From an uncultured Eubacteriales bacterium (GTDB taxonomy: Bacteria; Bacillota; Clostridia; Oscillospirales; CAG-382), in NCBI GenBank assembly GCA_934446095.1, contig CAKSDR010000001.1, forward strand, positions 1 to 64,000: a stretch of DNA of 64,000 bases. The letters run 5' to 3'. Positions 54,240 to 63,393 of the stretch are shown here, piece after piece. The translations under genes and the position numbers were made by a program. Within the stretch, counting starts at the first letter, position 1; each line of letters begins with the position of its first letter. The notes beneath the pieces were generated by a model that did no database searches, was not told where the DNA came from, and was given only the letters and a program-made list of their open reading frames with translations.

Positions 54240-56177
54240 ATGAAAAAAATTACTCTTCCTAACGGAGATATTCTTGAATTTGAGAAAGGCACGGCATTGG
54301 AACTTGCGGAAAAAATAAGCGCGGGACTTGCAAGAGCAGCGCTTGCGGTTAAGATTGACGGAAAAATGTGCGATCTTTTTACAAATATAGACCATGACTG
54401 CAGCGTCGAATTTTTCACGTTTGACAGCACCGAGGGCAGGAAGGTATATAATCATACGGCGTCGCATGTGTTGGCGCAGGCTGTAAAGAGATTGTTCCCC
54501 GAAGCAAAACTTACAATAGGTCCTGCAATAGAAAACGGTTTTTATTATGATATAGATTCCGAAGTAAGTTTTAACGCTGAAAATCTTCTGAAGATAGAAG
54601 ATGAGATGAAAAAAATCATAAAAGAAGATTTAAAAATCGAAAGATTTACACTTGACAAAGACGCCGCTATGGAATTTATGAAAGACGAACCGTACAAAAG
54701 GGAACTTATAAGCGAACTTGCGCCCGGTGAAGAAATATCTTTCTATAAACAGGGTGAGTTTACAGACCTTTGCGCAGGACCGCACCTTGTTTCAACCGGC
54801 AAAATAAAAGCTGTAAAACTTATGCAGTGTACAGGCGCTTACTGGAGAGGCGATTCAAAAAATAAGATGCTTCAGAGAATTTACGGAATTGCTTTCCCGA
54901 AACAGTCGATGCTTGACGAATATATAGCAAAGACAGAAGAAGCAAAAAAGAGAGATCATAACAAACTCGGCCGCGAACTTGAGTATTTTACAACTGTAGA
55001 TACGATAGGGCAGGGTCTGCCGGTGCTTTTGCCTAAAGGTGCGCGCACAATACAACTTTTGCAGAGATGGGTTGAAGATGTGGAGCAGGCTCACGGATAT
55101 CTTCTTACAAAAACGCCGCTTTTTGCAAAGAGAGAATTTTTTAAGATTTCCGGCCACTGGGATCATTATCTTGACGGAATGTTTATTATGGGAGATCCGT
55201 ATGACGAAACCAAAGAATGTTTTGCACTTCGTCCTATGACATGTCCTTTCCAATATCAGGTTTTTCTTAACCGTCAGCGTTCGTACCGCGATCTGCCCAT
55301 GAGGCTCGGAGAAACTTCAACATTGTTCAGAAACGAAGATTCCGGAGAAATGCACGGACTTATCCGCGTCCGCCAGTTTACAATTTCCGAAGGACATAAC
55401 ATAGTCCGTCCGGACCAGTTGGAAGAAGAATTCAGAGATTGTCTTGAACTTGCAAAATATTTTCTCGGTACAGTAGGACTTTTGGAGGACTGTACGTTCA
55501 GATTTTCACAGTGGGATCCCAAAAACCCGAACAATAAATACGAAGGAACCGCACAGCAGTGGGATGAAGCGCAGAGGATTATGGGACAGATACTTGATCA
55601 TCTCGGAATAAAATATGATATCGGTGTAGACGAGGCGGCTTTCTACGGTCCGAAACTTGATATTCAGTATAAAAATGTTCACGGCAAGGAAGATACTCTT
55701 GTTACAATACAGATAGATATGCTTCTTGCTCAAAGGTTCGGAATGTATTATATAGATGAAAACGGCGAGAAAAAACTTCCGTATATTCTGCACCGTACAT
55801 CTCTCGGCTGTTATGAAAGAACGCTTGCATATCTTATTGAAAAATATGCGGGAGCGCTTCCGACCTGGCTTTCTCCGACGCAGGTTAAAATTCTTCCCAT
55901 TGGGGAAAATCAACATGAATATGCAAATCATATAAGAGACGAACTTGCAAAAAGCGGACTTCGCTGTACGGTCGATGACAGAAATGAAAAAATCGGCTAT
56001 AAGATACGTGAGGCACAACTTGACAAGACCCCTTATATGCTTGTTATAGGAGAAAAGGAACAGACGGCAAAAACAGTTGCCGTAAGGTCAAGAAAAGGCG
56101 GCGATATGGGAGTTATGAGCCTTTGCGAATTTAAAGAAAAAATACTTAAGGAAGTATCGGAAAAAACAAATAACTGA
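54240..56177 (+). CDS. thrS: Threonyl-tRNA synthetase
   Basis: Charges tRNA-Thr. The 645-residue class II enzyme has the TGS domain (1-60), editing domain with HTASHVLAQAV, catalytic core (motifs 2 and 3 around FRNEDSGEMHGLIRVR and HRTSLGCYERTLAYLIE) and anticodon-binding domain. AGAGGGG precedes the ATG. Expression follows uncharged tRNA-Thr through the T-box leader. Two hairpins downstream stop the transcript. Confidence 0.97.
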   Translation: MKKITLPNGDILEFEKGTALELAEKISAGLARAALAVKIDGKMCDLFTNIDHDCSVEFFTFDSTEGRKVYNHTASHVLAQAVKRLFPEAKLTIGPAIENGFYYDIDSEVSFNAENLLKIEDEMKKIIKEDLKIERFTLDKDAAMEFMKDEPYKRELISELAPGEEISFYKQGEFTDLCAGPHLVSTGKIKAVKLMQCTGAYWRGDSKNKMLQRIYGIAFPKQSMLDEYIAKTEEAKKRDHNKLGRELEYFTTVDTIGQGLPVLLPKGARTIQLLQRWVEDVEQAHGYLLTKTPLFAKREFFKISGHWDHYLDGMFIMGDPYDETKECFALRPMTCPFQYQVFLNRQRSYRDLPMRLGETSTLFRNEDSGEMHGLIRVRQFTISEGHNIVRPDQLEEEFRDCLELAKYFLGTVGLLEDCTFRFSQWDPKNPNNKYEGTAQQWDEAQRIMGQILDHLGIKYDIGVDEAAFYGPKLDIQYKNVHGKEDTLVTIQIDMLLAQRFGMYYIDENGEKKLPYILHRTSLGCYERTLAYLIEKYAGALPTWLSPTQVKILPIGENQHEYANHIRDELAKSGLRCTVDDRNEKIGYKIREAQLDKTPYMLVIGEKEQTAKTVAVRSRKGGDMGVMSLCEFKEKILKEVSEKTNN

Positions 56178-56203
56178 TTTTAAAAAAATAATTTTAAAAT
56201 CAG
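56174..56203 (+). terminator. A/T-rich palindrome at the thrS stop
   Basis: CTGATTTTAAAA (from 56174) and its perfect complement form a 12-base stem that begins inside the stop codon. No T-run follows, so it may be a 3' mRNA stabiliser; the main terminator is at 56234. Confidence 0.5.
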
Positions 56204-56233
56204 GTTGAAAAAAAGTAAAAACTGAGTTAAAAT

Positions 56234-56272
56234 AAAGAGAGCAAAATTATTTGCTCTCTTTGATTTTTTGCA
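56234..56272 (+). terminator. Terminator of thrS
   Basis: AAAGAGAGCAAA (56234-56245) pairs perfectly with 56250-56261, then TGATTTTTT. Confidence 0.85.
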
Positions 56273-56291
56273 AAAATAATCGAATATTGTA

Positions 56292-56323
56292 AAAGACCCT
56301 TGAAAACGCTTTCAAAGGTCTAT
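56292..56323 (-). terminator. Probable terminator of the Dabb gene
   Basis: AGACCCTTGAAA (56294-56305) pairs with 56310-56321 with one mismatch. On the minus strand TTTTAC follows. It lies about 95 bases after the Dabb stop; the gap 56324-56416 holds no gene I can support. Confidence 0.5.
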
Positions 56324-56416
56324 TTGTGCTGATATGGTATAAATTTGCAGAAAACTTTGCGGTTTTGACCGGCTTGCCCGTACCTTTTGCCGCCGACAAA
56401 AAAATGCAGGCATATA

Positions 56417-56707
56417 TTAAAGTTCAACATCGACAGCAATGCTTGAAAGCCTTACGCTGTGCATATGTTTTTTTACGATATTGCAGTGATAGTCGTTGTT
56501 CTGATAACTTGAAAGAGACTCTTTTGAATCAAGCAAAACTTCAAGAATTATATCATAGGAACGGTCCGAATGAAGAAAATCTATTCCGACTGTGATATCG
56601 CGAATTTCAGGCACATTTCCTTTCATTGAAAGAAGAACGTCTTTGGAACGAAGACAGTTTTCAAGAGAATTATCTTTTAATTTAAAGCATACGACGTGTT
56701 TAATCAT
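56417..56707 (-). CDS. Dabb-family (stress-responsive A/B barrel) protein
   Basis: A 96-residue dimeric alpha-beta barrel protein. The N terminus MIKHVVCFKLKD and the spacing of EIRDITVGIDF, SYDIILEVLLDS and HCNIVKKHM match the Dabb family. Members range from stress proteins to small cyclases, so activity cannot be told. AAGGTGG precedes the ATG. Confidence 0.85.
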   Translation of the reverse strand: MIKHVVCFKLKDNSLENCLRSKDVLLSMKGNVPEIRDITVGIDFLHSDRSYDIILEVLLDSKESLSSYQNNDYHCNIVKKHMHSVRLSSIAVDVEL

Positions 56708-56785
56708 AAAAAACCACCTTTTTATTTAGTATAAATGAATTTTACCATAAAATAATTTTTAAAACAATACTTTTCAGGAGTTTAT

Positions 56786-59700
56786 ATGACAGAAATAAAA
56801 AATGCAGGCGCGAAACTCATAACGGCGGCCGTTGGAAAAGAAAATGAGTATTTTGACCTTATAGGTTCGCTTATGAATTATAATATTAAAAATTTCAGAC
56901 AGCATCCGGCACTTGTTACGGGTCTTTGCGAAACTCCGCTGTGCGCCGTAATTGCCGAAATATGCGGCAAGAATATTTTTGACGGCACAAATCTTGTTAT
57001 TGCAAGTGATGAAAAAACATGCATAAAACTTGTCGGAATTCTTGAAACTTTCCTTGAAAACGTGTATTTTTTTCCCGAAAAGGATTTTGTGTTTTATAAC
57101 ATATCCGCCTTTTCTCACGAGTGGGAATATGAAAGAATCCGTGTTTTGAGAAAGGTGCTTGAAAATAAGGCCGAAATTGTCGTATGCACTCCCAAAGCGG
57201 CACTTGAAATACTTGAACCTGTTCATAACATAAAAGGGCAAATCGATATAAAATACGGCGGCGAGATGAATTTATATGAACTTGCGGCAGAATTGTGCAA
57301 TTTTGGATATGTAAGGACGGATACCGTCGAGGGAAAAGGACAGTTTTCAAACAGGGGCGATATTCTTGATATATATCCTGCAAATTCGGAATATCCTGTC
57401 AGAATCGAATTTTTCGGAGATGAAGTTGACAGTATCGGATATTTTGATATTATGACGCAAAGACGGACAGAAAATATAAAAGAAATAACAATTATGCCGG
57501 CAAGAGAAGTAAGGCTTACTCAGGACGAACAACAAAAATGCATTGAAAGTACGCAAAGACTTATTTTGCAGGCGGAAAAAAGGCTTGAAAAAGCAGAGAA
57601 AAGATCTGCCGATAAATCCGAAATTCTTTTATTAAAGCAAACGCTTGAGAAACTGAACAGTCAAAAGCAGCAGTTGACGGACGGAACCTTTGCAAATACC
57701 GATAAATTTCTGCCGATTCTCAATCCCGAAAAAAAGTGCCTTGCGGATTTTGCCGGCGCCGGAATATTTCTTATTGATCATTATAAAATTGACGAGAGCA
57801 TAAAGGCATATTTATGGCAATTGAACGAGAATGTAACATCGCTTTTGCAGTCAGGCGAAATAGAGCCGGAATACTGCACATTTGCAAACGACAGGACATA
57901 TCTGTACTCAAAACTTGAAAAACTTCCGAGCGTGATTTTTGATAATTTTTCTTCAGGATTTGATTTTGAAATATCGGGATTATATCAGTTTTCCACAAAA
58001 AATACAACGCCGTTTGTTCATGGACTTGACGTTTTGTGCGAGGATCTTAAAAATTATATGGGAAGCGAATATAAAAGCATTATTATATCGCAGAATGTAA
58101 AAACTGCCGAAAATTTAAATTCTCTTCTCCTTTCAAACGGCATAAAATCATTTATAGCGCAGACGCATGAGGTCGAGAAAAACATTAAAGCAGGGCAGGT
58201 ATATATTGTGCCCGGCGACGGAAAGGTCAATAAACTGTGCGGATTTGAACTTGTAAAGTCAAAAATTGCTTTTATATGCGAAAATTATGAAAATTCTGCC
58301 GCAAAGAAAAAAAATTCGGTTTATACTTCCAAAAAGAAAAAAACCGCAGGTCAGAAAATTCTTTCATATACAGATCTTAATATAGGCGATTATGTTGTCC
58401 ATTCCGTTCACGGAATTGCAAGGTATGAAGGAATAAAGACGCTGACTGTCGATAATGTCACAAGGGATTACATTACTCTTCAATATGCCGGAAGCGATGT
58501 TTTGTACGTTCCGGCAGGACAACTCGACAAAGTTTCAAAATATGCGTCGGGAGAAGCAAATGTAAAACTGTCAAGCATGGGTTCCAAAGACTTTATGAAA
58601 GCCAAAAGCAGAGCGAAGAAGGCTGCACGCGAAATGGCAAAACAGTTAATAGAACTTTATGCCGAAAGACAGAGAATAAAGGGGTACGCTTTCTCGCCCG
58701 ACACCGAATGGCAGAAAGACTTTGAGGAACGATTCGAATATGAAGAAACCGAAGGACAACTTCAGGCTGTAAGCGAAATAAAGGGCGATATGGAAACAAG
58801 CCATCCTATGGACCGGCTTTTGTGCGGAGATGTGGGATTCGGAAAAACCGAAGTGGCGCTCCGCGCGATATTCAAGTGTGTGACTGACGGCAAGCAGGCC
58901 GCAGTTCTTGTGCCAACGACAATACTTGCATGGCAGCACAACCAGACCATCCTTTCAAGAATGAAGGGTTTCCCGGTAAAGGTTGAAATGCTCTCAAGAT
59001 TTTGCAAGCCGAAACAGGCAAAAGAGATAATAAAACGGCTTGAAACGGGTGAAACCGATATTGTTATAGGCACTCATAAACTTCTGAATAAAAATATTAA
59101 ATTTCATGACCTTGGACTTTTGGTAATTGACGAGGAACAGAGATTCGGCGTTGCCCACAAAGAACGGTTAAAAGAAATGTCGCAAAGCGTAGATGTTCTG
59201 ACGCTTTCCGCAACGCCTATTCCGAGAACATTAAACATGGCAATGGCAGGTATACGCGACATGTCTGTTCTTGAGGAGGCCCCGCAAAACAGGTACCCGG
59301 TTCAGACATATGTTCTTGAATATGACGACCTTATAATATGCGAGGCGATAAAAAAGGAACTGAGAAGATCGGGACAGGTATTTTACCTATTTAATAAAAC
59401 GGAAGGAATAGAAGAAAAGGCGGCAAGATTAAGAGAAGAATTTCCGGAGGCTGCAATAAGCGTTGCTCATGGGAAGATGTCTCAGGAGGAACTGTCGGAA
59501 ATATGGAAATCCCTTGTAGACGGACAGACGGATATTCTTGTATGCACAACGATAATTGAAACCGGAGTTGACGTTCCGAATGCAAATACCCTTATTATTG
59601 AGGATGCAGACAGGCTCGGACTTTCCCAGCTGCATCAGATAAGAGGGCGCATAGGCAGATCCAGCAGAAAGGCATACGCTTATATAACATGGAAAAAGAG

Positions 59701-60376
59701 CGCGAGTCTTTCGGAAATTGCAACAAAAAGACTTGAAGCGCTGCGTGAATTTACCGAGTTTGGTTCGGGATATAAAATTGCAATGAGAGATCTTGAAATA
59801 CGCGGAGCCGGGAATTTGCTTGGCGCCGAGCAGTCGGGACATATGGAAAGCATAGGATATGATTTGTATATAAAAATACTTGAGCAGGCAGTCCTTTCCG
59901 AAAAAGGCGTAAAAACCGAGGAAAAAAAGGATTGCGCAATAGATCTTCGCATGGACGCATTTATTCCGGAAAAATATATAAAAATGCCGGGAGCAAGAAT
60001 TGAAATATACAAAAAAATCGCGGCTGTGGACAGCAAGGAAGACGCGGACGATGTAACGGACGAACTTCAGGACAGGTATGGAAATATTCCAAAGCAGGTT
60101 ATAAATCTTATAGACATTTCTTATATAAGGTCATGCGCCGAAAAGAGGGGAATTTACAAAATAGAGCAGCGCGACGGCAAGATTATACTGTATCCGCTCG
60201 AGATAAAAAATGATATTACGGCCGACATTACGAAGCATTTCATGGGAAAAGTTCTTTTGACTATGGGCAAAATGCCGTGCTATAACATAAAACTTTCAAA
60301 GAATGATAATGTAAAAGACGTTATTTTTGAAATTTTTGATATAATAGATAAGCACTGTGAAGGTGAAAATTTATAA
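56786..60376 (+). CDS. mfd: Transcription-repair coupling factor
   Basis: Removes stalled RNA polymerase at DNA lesions and recruits UvrA. The 1196-residue protein has the UvrB-like N-terminal part, the polymerase-binding CarD-type domain near residue 536 (YVVHSVHGIARYEGI), Walker A GDVGFGKTEV near 680, DEEQRFGV near 780, SATPIPRT, and the C-terminal TRCF domain. AGGAG lies five bases upstream. Confidence 0.97.
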   Translation: MTEIKNAGAKLITAAVGKENEYFDLIGSLMNYNIKNFRQHPALVTGLCETPLCAVIAEICGKNIFDGTNLVIASDEKTCIKLVGILETFLENVYFFPEKDFVFYNISAFSHEWEYERIRVLRKVLENKAEIVVCTPKAALEILEPVHNIKGQIDIKYGGEMNLYELAAELCNFGYVRTDTVEGKGQFSNRGDILDIYPANSEYPVRIEFFGDEVDSIGYFDIMTQRRTENIKEITIMPAREVRLTQDEQQKCIESTQRLILQAEKRLEKAEKRSADKSEILLLKQTLEKLNSQKQQLTDGTFANTDKFLPILNPEKKCLADFAGAGIFLIDHYKIDESIKAYLWQLNENVTSLLQSGEIEPEYCTFANDRTYLYSKLEKLPSVIFDNFSSGFDFEISGLYQFSTKNTTPFVHGLDVLCEDLKNYMGSEYKSIIISQNVKTAENLNSLLLSNGIKSFIAQTHEVEKNIKAGQVYIVPGDGKVNKLCGFELVKSKIAFICENYENSAAKKKNSVYTSKKKKTAGQKILSYTDLNIGDYVVHSVHGIARYEGIKTLTVDNVTRDYITLQYAGSDVLYVPAGQLDKVSKYASGEANVKLSSMGSKDFMKAKSRAKKAAREMAKQLIELYAERQRIKGYAFSPDTEWQKDFEERFEYEETEGQLQAVSEIKGDMETSHPMDRLLCGDVGFGKTEVALRAIFKCVTDGKQAAVLVPTTILAWQHNQTILSRMKGFPVKVEMLSRFCKPKQAKEIIKRLETGETDIVIGTHKLLNKNIKFHDLGLLVIDEEQRFGVAHKERLKEMSQSVDVLTLSATPIPRTLNMAMAGIRDMSVLEEAPQNRYPVQTYVLEYDDLIICEAIKKELRRSGQVFYLFNKTEGIEEKAARLREEFPEAAISVAHGKMSQEELSEIWKSLVDGQTDILVCTTIIETGVDVPNANTLIIEDADRLGLSQLHQIRGRIGRSSRKAYAYITWKKSASLSEIATKRLEALREFTEFGSGYKIAMRDLEIRGAGNLLGAEQSGHMESIGYDLYIKILEQAVLSEKGVKTEEKKDCAIDLRMDAFIPEKYIKMPGARIEIYKKIAAVDSKEDADDVTDELQDRYGNIPKQVINLIDISYIRSCAEKRGIYKIEQRDGKIILYPLEIKNDITADITKHFMGKVLLTMGKMPCYNIKLSKNDNVKDVIFEIFDIIDKHCEGENL

Positions 60377-60446
60377 AATATTTGCAAAGAAAGCAAATAT
60401 TTAGTATAATAAAAATATCATAAATATTCACATGGAGAAAACAAAA

Positions 60447-61532
60447 ATGAAAAAAATTCATAAATTGTCCGCAATGTTTTTAACATTGTGCATGATTTTT
60501 TTGTGTTCGTGTTCTCAAAGCCGCGATTATTGTATATACGCGCAGGACAAAAACGGAAAAGCAACTGTAGGAATGACAGAAGGAATGTATAATTTTTTCT
60601 TTTCACAGAAAAAGACAGAGTATCTTACAGTATTAAAATATAATGATAATACCATAACCGAAGATTCTCCCGAAATTTGGGACAGAGTCGGTGACAACGG
60701 AAAAACTTACGGTGAAACTTTCGAGGACCAGATTCTTGAGGACGCAAAATATACGGTTGCGGCATCTCACATATTGTACGATGTATATGGATATAAACTT
60801 CCCGACGCTTATACCGATTATGTGGATAAACTTATACTTAACAATGCCGTGACGGGGTATGGATCAAAAGACGAATTTTCGGCATATTTGTCAAATTTCG
60901 GTACAAGTTATAAGGAATACTGCGATTTGTATTATATGACGGCAAATGTTGACTTATTGAAAGAACTTTTATATAACAAAGATTCCGGCGCCGTAAAATT
61001 CACTGACGAAGAAAAACGCAGTTTTTTTGCCGAAAATTTCTATACTGTAAATCATATATACATAAATACAAATTATGACGCAAAAGCAGACGGCACAAAA
61101 TATGCCGTGACCGAAGAACAAAAAGCACAAAGAGAAGGTACGGCGAATGAAATTTTCGCAAGACTTAAGGCGGGCGAGAGTTTTGAAGATATAAAAAATG
61201 AGTATAAAGACGATGCATTTGTCAGCGTTTATACGGACAAAACATTTGTAAATAAAAACGGAAGCACTGCTTTGTCGCAGCTTGGCGATACTATAAAGAC
61301 CATGACGCCGGGAGAGATGAAAATGTGCAATACGGCTGTCGGAACGCACATTTTGTTAAGACTTGAAACTTTGCCGGACGATTACAATACCGATGAAGAT
61401 TTGGATTCATCAATAATTTCCGGTCTTGCAAATGAGGATTTTAAAAAGTTAATTGAAAAATATAAGGACGAAATCAAGGTAAATTCAGATTTTACAAACG
61501 GACTTAATATTGCAAACGCTCCAATATCATAA
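60447..61532 (+). CDS. PrsA/SurA-like foldase lipoprotein
   Basis: A 361-residue exported lipoprotein. The signal ends with a lipobox-like LCSC (Cys about 26). An N-terminal SurA-like chaperone region is followed by a parvulin-type segment (about 195-310; VNHIYIN, EEQKAQREGTANEIFARLKAGESFEDIKNEYKDD and MTPGEMKMC), though several catalytic positions look eroded, so isomerase activity is uncertain. The second ATG (60447) has GGAG nine bases upstream. It lies 70 bases after mfd, as in Bacillus-type orders with PrsA-like genes. Confidence 0.8.
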   Translation: MKKIHKLSAMFLTLCMIFLCSCSQSRDYCIYAQDKNGKATVGMTEGMYNFFFSQKKTEYLTVLKYNDNTITEDSPEIWDRVGDNGKTYGETFEDQILEDAKYTVAASHILYDVYGYKLPDAYTDYVDKLILNNAVTGYGSKDEFSAYLSNFGTSYKEYCDLYYMTANVDLLKELLYNKDSGAVKFTDEEKRSFFAENFYTVNHIYINTNYDAKADGTKYAVTEEQKAQREGTANEIFARLKAGESFEDIKNEYKDDAFVSVYTDKTFVNKNGSTALSQLGDTIKTMTPGEMKMCNTAVGTHILLRLETLPDDYNTDEDLDSSIISGLANEDFKKLIEKYKDEIKVNSDFTNGLNIANAPIS

Positions 61533-61547
61533 GAGGGATCGGATAAA

Positions 61548-62096
61548 ATGCAGAATTCAAAAAAGAAAATAAACGCAGTTTTTATAGGCTTTTTTACAAT
61601 TATATATTTTTTCAGTATATGTATAATGCCGCGGATACAGATTTCAGTATTTCCGGAGCTGAAGGTCGGCGCTGATATAATACTCGGTTCGCTTATTTCA
61701 TTTTCGCTTTTGCGCGGAAGAAAGACCGCATGTATTTTTGCCCTTGTTCTCGGTTTTGCGGTAGATATATATGCAAATCCGTACATGTTTTCTCCGGTTG
61801 TGTATTTTTTATGCGCATATCTTGTAAAACCCGCTTCCGCGCCGTTTTCAAAAAAGTCGCCGCTGTCATGTCTTGTAATTTCTGCACAAGTGCTTTTGAT
61901 TAAGGAAATGGTAAGCATATTTTATCTTACTGCGGTGCTGCGCGATGTAAAATTTTCACATATATTGTTAAAAGCCGTGGTTCCGGAATATTTGCTGTGC
62001 ATTGCCGCAAGTGTTATAATGCTTGTTTTTATGAAAGCCGTGATGGCGGTCTTTAAAATACCTGTAAAAGGACCTGATACAAGATGGAATCTTTAA
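61548..62096 (+). CDS. MreD-like membrane protein
   Basis: A 182-residue protein with five helices. The pattern VLGFAVDIYANPYMFSPVVYFL resembles the conserved D-x-x motif region of MreD, the rod-shape factor. No mreB or mreC is adjacent, so the call is tentative. It overlaps the radical SAM gene by 13 bases. Confidence 0.6.
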   Translation: MQNSKKKINAVFIGFFTIIYFFSICIMPRIQISVFPELKVGADIILGSLISFSLLRGRKTACIFALVLGFAVDIYANPYMFSPVVYFLCAYLVKPASAPFSKKSPLSCLVISAQVLLIKEMVSIFYLTAVLRDVKFSHILLKAVVPEYLLCIAASVIMLVFMKAVMAVFKIPVKGPDTRWNL

Positions 62097-62992
62097 ACGG
62101 GGAAATTTTATGCCGCCTTTGCCCGAGAAACTGCGGGATAGACAGAAATTTAAAAAATGGCTTTTGCGGCGCCGGAAATAAAATAAAAATCGCGCGGTAC
62201 GGACTTCATATGTGGGAAGAACCCTGCATTTCGGGAGAAAAAGGTTCGGGAACGGTGTTCTTTTCAGGCTGTCCGTTAAAGTGCGTATTCTGTCAGAATT
62301 ATGAGATTTCTTGTAAAAATAAAGGAAAGTACATAACCGAAGATGATCTTGAGAGAATATTTCTTTATCTTCAGGAAAATGGTGCTTGCAACATTAACCT
62401 TGTAAGTCCCACGCATTATTCCGATAAAATTGTAAAAGTTCTTGACAGGATAAAGCATAAACTTTATATACCGGTTGTTTATAATACCGGCGGTTATGAA
62501 AAAAGCGAGGAAATTGAAAAATTAAAGGGATATATAGATGTTTTTCTGCCGGATCTTAAATATGTATCGTCCGAACTTTCGGGAAAATATTCGGGAGCGA
62601 AAGATTACTTTGAGTATGCGTCAAAGGCTGTAATCAAAATGTTCGATATTGCAGGATATCCCAAGTTTGAAAATGGCAGAATCATCTCTGGTGTTATTGT
62701 AAGACATCTTGTTTTGCCTTCACATGTTGAAGATTCTTTTAAAGTTGTAGATTTTCTGAGCGAAAATCTTGATTGTGAAAAATTATATTTAAGTATTATG
62801 CGCCAATATTTTCCGTCGTTTAATGCCTGCAAATACAAGGAAATCTCAAGAAAACTTACTTCTTTGGAATATAAAAAGGTAGTCGACTATGCGATCTCCA
62901 AAGGCATAAAAAATGGATTTATGCAAGATAAAAACACGTCGGAAGAAGAATATGTCCCTGATTTTTCAGGAGAAGAACTGATTCTTCCGTAA
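62084..62992 (+). CDS. PflA-like radical SAM protein (COG1313 type)
   Basis: A 302-residue radical SAM enzyme. It has an N-terminal cysteine motif CRLCPRNCGI...GFCG and the SAM cluster CPLKCVFC (about residues 65-72), followed by the barrel. This subgroup resembles pyruvate formate-lyase activating enzyme (PflX) but its substrate is unknown. AAAGGA is 11 bases upstream of the ATG, within the MreD-like gene. Confidence 0.85.
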   Translation: MESLNGEILCRLCPRNCGIDRNLKNGFCGAGNKIKIARYGLHMWEEPCISGEKGSGTVFFSGCPLKCVFCQNYEISCKNKGKYITEDDLERIFLYLQENGACNINLVSPTHYSDKIVKVLDRIKHKLYIPVVYNTGGYEKSEEIEKLKGYIDVFLPDLKYVSSELSGKYSGAKDYFEYASKAVIKMFDIAGYPKFENGRIISGVIVRHLVLPSHVEDSFKVVDFLSENLDCEKLYLSIMRQYFPSFNACKYKEISRKLTSLEYKKVVDYAISKGIKNGFMQDKNTSEEEYVPDFSGEELILP

Positions 62993-63016
62993 AAATTAAA
63001 AGTAGATTCTTTTTTC

Positions 63017-63047
63017 AGCGCAGTATAAAAACTGCGCTTTTTTTTAC
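63017..63047 (+). terminator. Terminator of the radical SAM gene
   Basis: AGCGCAGT (63017-63024) pairs with ACTGCGCT (63031-63038), followed by a long T-run. Confidence 0.88.
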
Positions 63048-63334
63048 ATTTTAAGATTTGTCTTGTAAAAATTATACCGAGATTTACGATTTTTTTAACG
63101 TAAGTGGATTTTACTGCGGTTGAAGTTTTGAACCGTAATTACTGCCCGTTTTTCTCCGACAGGGGCGGACGAACTGACCCCCGATGGCGGTAGGCTGCAA
63201 ATTTTACCAAACTCCGATCGAGTTTTTGCAAAAGAGCGGTAAGTAAATTAAATGACAGCGAATAATGGATGGATTGAGGTTTGGTTTTTGTCTATGCACG
63301 GCGCGGCTTATATGTACTTAAAAAGGCTTTTGTG
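63048..63334. other. Gene-free stretch with a GC-rich island
   Basis: Between two convergent terminators. The part at about 63145-63245 is GC-richer, with CCGACAGGGGCGGACG and CCCCCGATGGCGG, and a 20-codon frame from about 63184 (start ATGGCGGTAGG). I cannot assign a gene or a known RNA. It may be a small RNA or a remnant. Confidence 0.4.
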
Positions 63335-63373
63335 ACAAAAAAGATGCCTTAACTTTTGTTAAGACATCTTTCT
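63335..63373 (-). terminator. Terminator of pnp
   Basis: On the minus strand AAAGATGTCTTAAC pairs with GTTAAGGCATCTTT (one mismatch), loop AAAA, followed by TTTTTG. It lies about 20 bases after the pnp stop. Confidence 0.82.
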
Positions 63374-63393
63374 TTATATAATATACAAATTTT

